From positions 1,922,001-1,986,000 of the forward strand of contig NZ_JAHLZZ010000001.1 of the NCBI RefSeq assembly GCF_018967845.1: 64,000 bases of DNA, given 5' to 3'. The translations under genes and the position numbers were made by a program. The notes beneath the pieces were generated by a model. It did not search any database, was not told the origin of the DNA, and worked only from the letters and a program-made list of their open reading frames with translations. Below are positions 60,982 through 64,000 of this stretch, in pieces. The stretch's first letter is position 1; the number at the start of each line of letters is the position of its first letter. The DNA is from Hymenobacter siberiensis (GTDB taxonomy: Bacteria; Bacteroidota; Bacteroidia; Cytophagales; Hymenobacteraceae).

Positions 60982-61476
60982 CTAGGCTGCCGCCGTCGGG
61001 CTTACTTCCTGCAATGGCAGGTTATACTTGGCGGCAAATGCCCGTACCTGCTCGCGGAAGCTCATCTTGCGCATTTTGCCTTTCACTTCGCGCAGGTTGA
61101 GGGCGTAGATTTCGCCGTCTTTCTGGCGCACGCGCAGCACCATGGGCTTCAGCTCCAGGGCAGCGATATTTTCGGCGGCGAAAACCTGCTTGGGTCGGAA
61201 CAGGCCGTTTTTGTGCACAATGTAGCCGGGCGTGAACTCGAGGTAGCTCTGGGTGCCGAAGATGGGGGCATTGTTTACCAGCACGTAGCCGAGGTACACG
61301 AACGTGAAAACCAGGAACACCCAATGCAGAAAGTGGTAATCCTGCGCGCCGGTATCGCTCAATATGCCAAACAGCACGTAGGCCAGCCAGAACAGGCCAA
61401 TGGCGAGCTGGCCCCAGAACGGGACGCGGGAAGTATTGGCGGGGCGGAGGCGAATGCGGGTGGTACCAGTGGGCAT
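60982..61476 (-). CDS. Hypothetical membrane protein
   Basis: A 164-residue protein. Two membrane helices (about 20-42 and 47-68) form a hairpin. The C-terminal half is soluble, with a strand-rich part (YLEFTPGYIVHKNGLFRPKQ, IAALELKPMVLRVRQKDGEI) like a PH-type or YdbS-type membrane-associated domain, followed by a helix SFREQVRAFAAKYNLPL. No named family is certain. The start codon is five bases after a perfect TAAATTTG promoter box, which points to a leaderless message. It is convergent with dnaA. Confidence 0.6.
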   Translation of the reverse strand: MPTGTTRIRLRPANTSRVPFWGQLAIGLFWLAYVLFGILSDTGAQDYHFLHWVFLVFTFVYLGYVLVNNAPIFGTQSYLEFTPGYIVHKNGLFRPKQVFAAENIAALELKPMVLRVRQKDGEIYALNLREVKGKMRKMSFREQVRAFAAKYNLPLQEVSPTAAA

Positions 61477-61481
61477 AAGGA

Positions 61482-61489
61482 CAAATTTA
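61482..61489 (-). promoter_or_regulatory. -7 promoter box TAAATTTG with start codon at +1
   Basis: A perfect TAnnTTTG on the minus strand, with five bases between the box and the ATG at 61476. The arrangement equals that at 23854-23867 and suggests leaderless transcription. Confidence 0.5.
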
Positions 61490-61550
61490 AGGGTCAGGAG
61501 CGAGTTGTTGTTTATCAGGGCTGAAAAGAACGTGTAGCCTGCAAAAATAA

Positions 61551-61660
61551 GAACGTCATGCTGAGCGGAGCCGAAGCATCTCGCGTGGGGTGGTAAATCT
61601 TTTCTTGCGATTGGATTACTGCCCCGAGCGAGATGCTTCGGCTCCGCTCAGCATGACGTG
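61551..61660. repeat. GTCATGC-type palindromic repeat (copy 9)
   Basis: GAACGTCATGCTGAGCGGAG and GGCTCCGCTCAGCATGACG are complementary ends, with GCCGAAGCATCTCGC and GCGAGATGCTTCGGC inside. It has the GGAGCC variant of the core on both arms, so the change is compensated. It lies downstream of the osmC-like stop codon. Confidence 0.85.
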
Positions 61661-61688
61661 CTTTTCTTCGTCGTTCAGCTGGCGAAAC

Positions 61689-62123
61689 CTAGCCCGAAAA
61701 CTTCGCTTCCAGCGTCATTTTCGGCACGGCGCTCAGGGCTTTCGATACCGGGCAGTTTTCCTTGGCATCTTCGGCGTGCTTCTGGAAATCGTCGGCCGTG
61801 ATGTTGCCGCCCGTGACGTGGCCTTCGGTGCTCACGTGGATGTGCTCGATGACGGGATGGCCGTTGTTGGGGTTCATCGTCACGGTGCTGGTGGTGGTGA
61901 TGTTCTGCACCGTGTGGCCGTGCTTGGTGAGCACGCTGGTCAGGTACATGGTGTAGCAGCCGGCGTGGGCCGCGCCGATGAGCTCTTCGGGGTTGGTGCC
62001 CTGTTTGCCTTCGAAGCGGCTGCCAACGGAGTAGGGCGCATTCAGCGCGCCGCTGTCGGTAGTGAGAGTGCCGCTGCCTTTGATGTCGCCGTTCCAGACG
62101 GCTTTGCCTGCATGGTCTGCCAT
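61689..62123 (-). CDS. osmC: OsmC-family peroxiredoxin
   Basis: OsmC/Ohr proteins reduce organic hydroperoxides with two cysteines. The 144-residue protein has both: the peroxidatic Cys in GAAHAGCYTMYLTSVLTKHG and the resolving Cys in AEDAKENCPVSKALSAVPKM. The N-terminus ADHAGKAVWNGDIKGSGTLT and the segment GTNPEELIGAA are typical of the OsmC subgroup rather than Ohr. The enzyme is cytoplasmic and often depends on lipoylated proteins for electrons. It appears to be transcribed alone, with a palindromic repeat downstream. Confidence 0.92.
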   Translation of the reverse strand: MADHAGKAVWNGDIKGSGTLTTDSGALNAPYSVGSRFEGKQGTNPEELIGAAHAGCYTMYLTSVLTKHGHTVQNITTTSTVTMNPNNGHPVIEHIHVSTEGHVTGGNITADDFQKHAEDAKENCPVSKALSAVPKMTLEAKFSG

Positions 62124-62301
62124 GATGTGGTAAATGAGTAAGTGAGTAAATGAGTGAGGTAAGCTTTAGCTTGCCGTCCGAAAAAACAGCGCGGCCGTCA
62201 ATTGCTAACGGCCGCAAGGTAGCGAGGTTGTCTTCCGGAAAACCGCGCATCTGGCCCAACGTACCTTCGCAGCCCTTCCAACGGCTTTTTACTTAGCATT
62301 T

Positions 62302-63798
62302 ATGGGATTGAAAGCCATCCTGAGCCAGCCCCTGGCCCGCTACATTGCCCGGCGCTACCAACGCTGGCAGCACCGCCCCGAAACTACCCAGCGCGAGCTG
62401 TTGGCGAAGCTGACGGCCACGGCGGCTGGTACTGCCTTCGGCCGTGCTCACGACCTGGGCGGCATCCGCACGCCCGCCGACCTGGCCCGTCAGGTGCCCG
62501 TGCGCGACTATGAAGCCCTAAAGCCCTGGTTCGACCGCACGCAGGCCGGCGAGGCCGACGTGCTCTGGCCCGGCCATCCGCTGTACCTGGCCAAAACCAG
62601 CGGCACCACCAGCGGCACCAAGTACATCCCGATTACGAAAGATAGCATCCCGAACCACATTGACGGCGCGCGCGATGCCCTGCTCTACTACATCTACCGC
62701 ACCGGCCGCAGTCGGTTTCTCGATGGCAAGCTAATATTCCTGTCGGGCTCGCCAGCGCTGGAAATGCATCACGGCATCCGCACGGGCCGGCTTTCGGGCA
62801 TTGCCAACCACCATGTGCCCGCCTACCTGCGCCGCAACCAGCTGCCCAGCTACGAAACGAACATCATCGAGGACTGGGAAACCAAGCTGGAGCGCATCGT
62901 GGACGAAACGCTGGGCGAGAAAATGACCCTGATTTCCGGCATTCCGCCCTGGGTACAGATGTACTTCGACCGCCTCACCGCCCGCACCGGTCGGCCCATC
63001 AAGGACATTTTTCCCGATTTCAACCTCTTCGTGTACGGCGGCGTCAACTTCGAGCCCTACCGGGCCAAGCTCTTCGAAAGCATCGGCCGGCCGGTGGACA
63101 GCATCGAGCTGTTTCCGGCATCCGAAGGCTTCTTAGCCTTCCAGGACGAGCCCGGCAACCCCGGCCTGCTGCTGCTGCTGAACAGCGGCATCTTCTATGA
63201 ATTTGTGCCCGCCGAGCGGTTCTTCGAGCCCGATGCGCCCCGCCTTACCATCGCCGACGTGGAACTGGACCGCAATTACGCCGTGGTGCTCACCTCCAAC
63301 GCCGGCCTGTGGGGCTATTCTATCGGCGACACGGTGCGCTTCGTGAGCCTGCGCCCGCACCGCGTGGTGGTCACGGGCCGCATCAAGCACTTCCTCTCGG
63401 CCTTCGGCGAGCACGTGATAGGGGAGGAGGTGGAGCAGGCCCTGCGCGAAGTCATGGCCCAAACCCCCGAGGTCGAAGTCACCGAATTCACCGTGGCCCC
63501 GCTCGTGAGCGACGACCCCGCTATGCCCTCGCGCCACGAGTGGCTGGTGGAATTTGCCCGCCCGCCTCAGAAATTTACCACTTTTGCCGCCGCTTTAGAT
63601 ACGGCCCTGCGCCGCCGCAATACCTACTACGACGACCTGCGCCAGGGTAATATTCTGGTGCCGCTGCAGCTCACGCCGCTGCCCGCCGGGGCCTTCCAGC
63701 GCTACATGAAAAGCCTGGGCCGCCTGGGTGGGCAGAACAAGGTGCCGAGGTTGGGGAATGATAGGAAGGTGGCGGCGGGACTTATCGCGGCGGGGTAG
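62302..63798 (+). CDS. GH3 family acyl-adenylate-forming protein
   Basis: A 498-residue protein of the GH3 auxin-responsive promoter family. Plant members join amino acids to hormones by adenylation; the bacterial ones are of unknown substrate. ATP-binding motif 1 appears as YLAKTSGTTSGTKYIPIT near residues 96-112. FNLFVYGGVNFEPYRAKLFE and LFPASEGFLAFQDEPGNPGL are motif 2, and HRVVVTGRIKHFLSAFGEHV is motif 3. All three adenylation motifs are intact. The gene follows a divergent osmC-like gene; TACCTTCG at 62262-62269 is one base off the -7 promoter box. Confidence 0.88.
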   Translation: MGLKAILSQPLARYIARRYQRWQHRPETTQRELLAKLTATAAGTAFGRAHDLGGIRTPADLARQVPVRDYEALKPWFDRTQAGEADVLWPGHPLYLAKTSGTTSGTKYIPITKDSIPNHIDGARDALLYYIYRTGRSRFLDGKLIFLSGSPALEMHHGIRTGRLSGIANHHVPAYLRRNQLPSYETNIIEDWETKLERIVDETLGEKMTLISGIPPWVQMYFDRLTARTGRPIKDIFPDFNLFVYGGVNFEPYRAKLFESIGRPVDSIELFPASEGFLAFQDEPGNPGLLLLLNSGIFYEFVPAERFFEPDAPRLTIADVELDRNYAVVLTSNAGLWGYSIGDTVRFVSLRPHRVVVTGRIKHFLSAFGEHVIGEEVEQALREVMAQTPEVEVTEFTVAPLVSDDPAMPSRHEWLVEFARPPQKFTTFAAALDTALRRRNTYYDDLRQGNILVPLQLTPLPAGAFQRYMKSLGRLGGQNKVPRLGNDRKVAAGLIAAG

Positions 63799-63816
63799 AA
63801 ATCCGTAACTTTAGCC

Positions 63817-64000
63817 ATGCTCCGCCTCGATAAAACCGCTTTTCGGATTGTGCCGCTCCACTACGATGAGGACGCAGAAAACCGCGTCCGCTGGCAGGTA
63901 ATGGCTTTCGCTGAAAAGCGGGAAATCGTCTGGCATTTGCAGCAACGTAAGCGTGAGCTGCATGCGCTCTGTGAGCAAGGCCGTGAACAGGACGGTAGCA
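63817..64000 (+). CDS. Hypothetical protein, N-terminal part (runs off the window)
   Basis: From ATG 63817 the frame is open to the end of the window and gives 61 residues: MLRLDKTAFRIVPLHYDEDA and onward. The segment IVWHLQQRKRELHALC is probably helical. No family is recognised from this fragment. It begins 18 bases after the GH3 gene. TAACTTTA at 63806-63813 is one base off a -7 box and only three bases from the ATG, so this gene may have its own nearly leaderless promoter or be co-transcribed. Confidence 0.5.
   Translation, partial: MLRLDKTAFRIVPLHYDEDAENRVRWQVMAFAEKREIVWHLQQRKRELHALCEQGREQDGS

Overview
The window looks like chromosome from a GC-rich member of the Bacteroidota, most probably Hymenobacter or a close relative. 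Signs of this are a type IX secretion C-terminal domain, TonB-dependent outer-membrane proteins, DUF5916, DUF5723 and DUF6702 proteins, promoters with the Bacteroidota -7 box TAnnTTTG, and few Shine-Dalgarno sequences. The assignment rests on gene content only; no 16S or marker tree was possible. No rRNA, tRNA, CRISPR array, prophage or complete biosynthetic cluster was seen.

Layout. 1-5 kb: WD40 tail, DivIVA-domain protein, folB, and a BlaI repressor with an M56 (BlaR1-like) gene broken by a frameshift, preceded by three identical operator palindromes. 5-20 kb: DUF5916 and DUF5723 outer-membrane proteins, meaB, a beta-propeller, a GT87 glycosyltransferase, an L,D-transpeptidase, a YncE/phosphoesterase fusion and several small unknowns. 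20-34 kb: rseP and dxr, a GAF protein facing a geranylgeranyl-reductase-like flavoprotein, a SulP transporter with an S-box-like leader, and gltB/gltD separated by a dead GIY-YIG gene. 34-46 kb: urease region (nickel permease, fused ureAB, ureC, ureF, ureG, and a detached ureD on the other strand), a broken IS4-family element, and a LytTR two-component pair next to an outer-membrane receptor. 46-57 kb: J-like and ankyrin proteins, a 1-kb AT-rich gap holding a candidate MITE, a TonB protein, a dead DUF1304 gene, a T9SS cargo, and both methylmalonyl-CoA mutase subunits. 57-64 kb: a 5'-nucleotidase split over two genes, dnaA, OsmC and a GH3 protein.

How genes work together. Nickel permease, UreAB, UreC, UreF, UreG and UreD make most of a urease and its maturation machinery; no ureE was seen. 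MutA/MutB with MeaB interconvert methylmalonyl-CoA and succinyl-CoA. GltB/GltD assimilate ammonia, which urease could supply. RseP and Dxr are housekeeping.

The most distinctive property is the intergenic DNA. At least eight families of interspersed palindromic repeats fill many gaps. One family (ends TAGCGCGGAC) sits at the stop codons of ureC, ureF, ureG, ureD and a response regulator, often spanning the whole stop-to-start gap. One palindrome has entered the methylmalonyl-CoA mutase gene in frame and adds about 30 residues. An IS has landed inside another. Three otherwise recognisable genes carry in-frame nonsense codons, suggesting recent decay.
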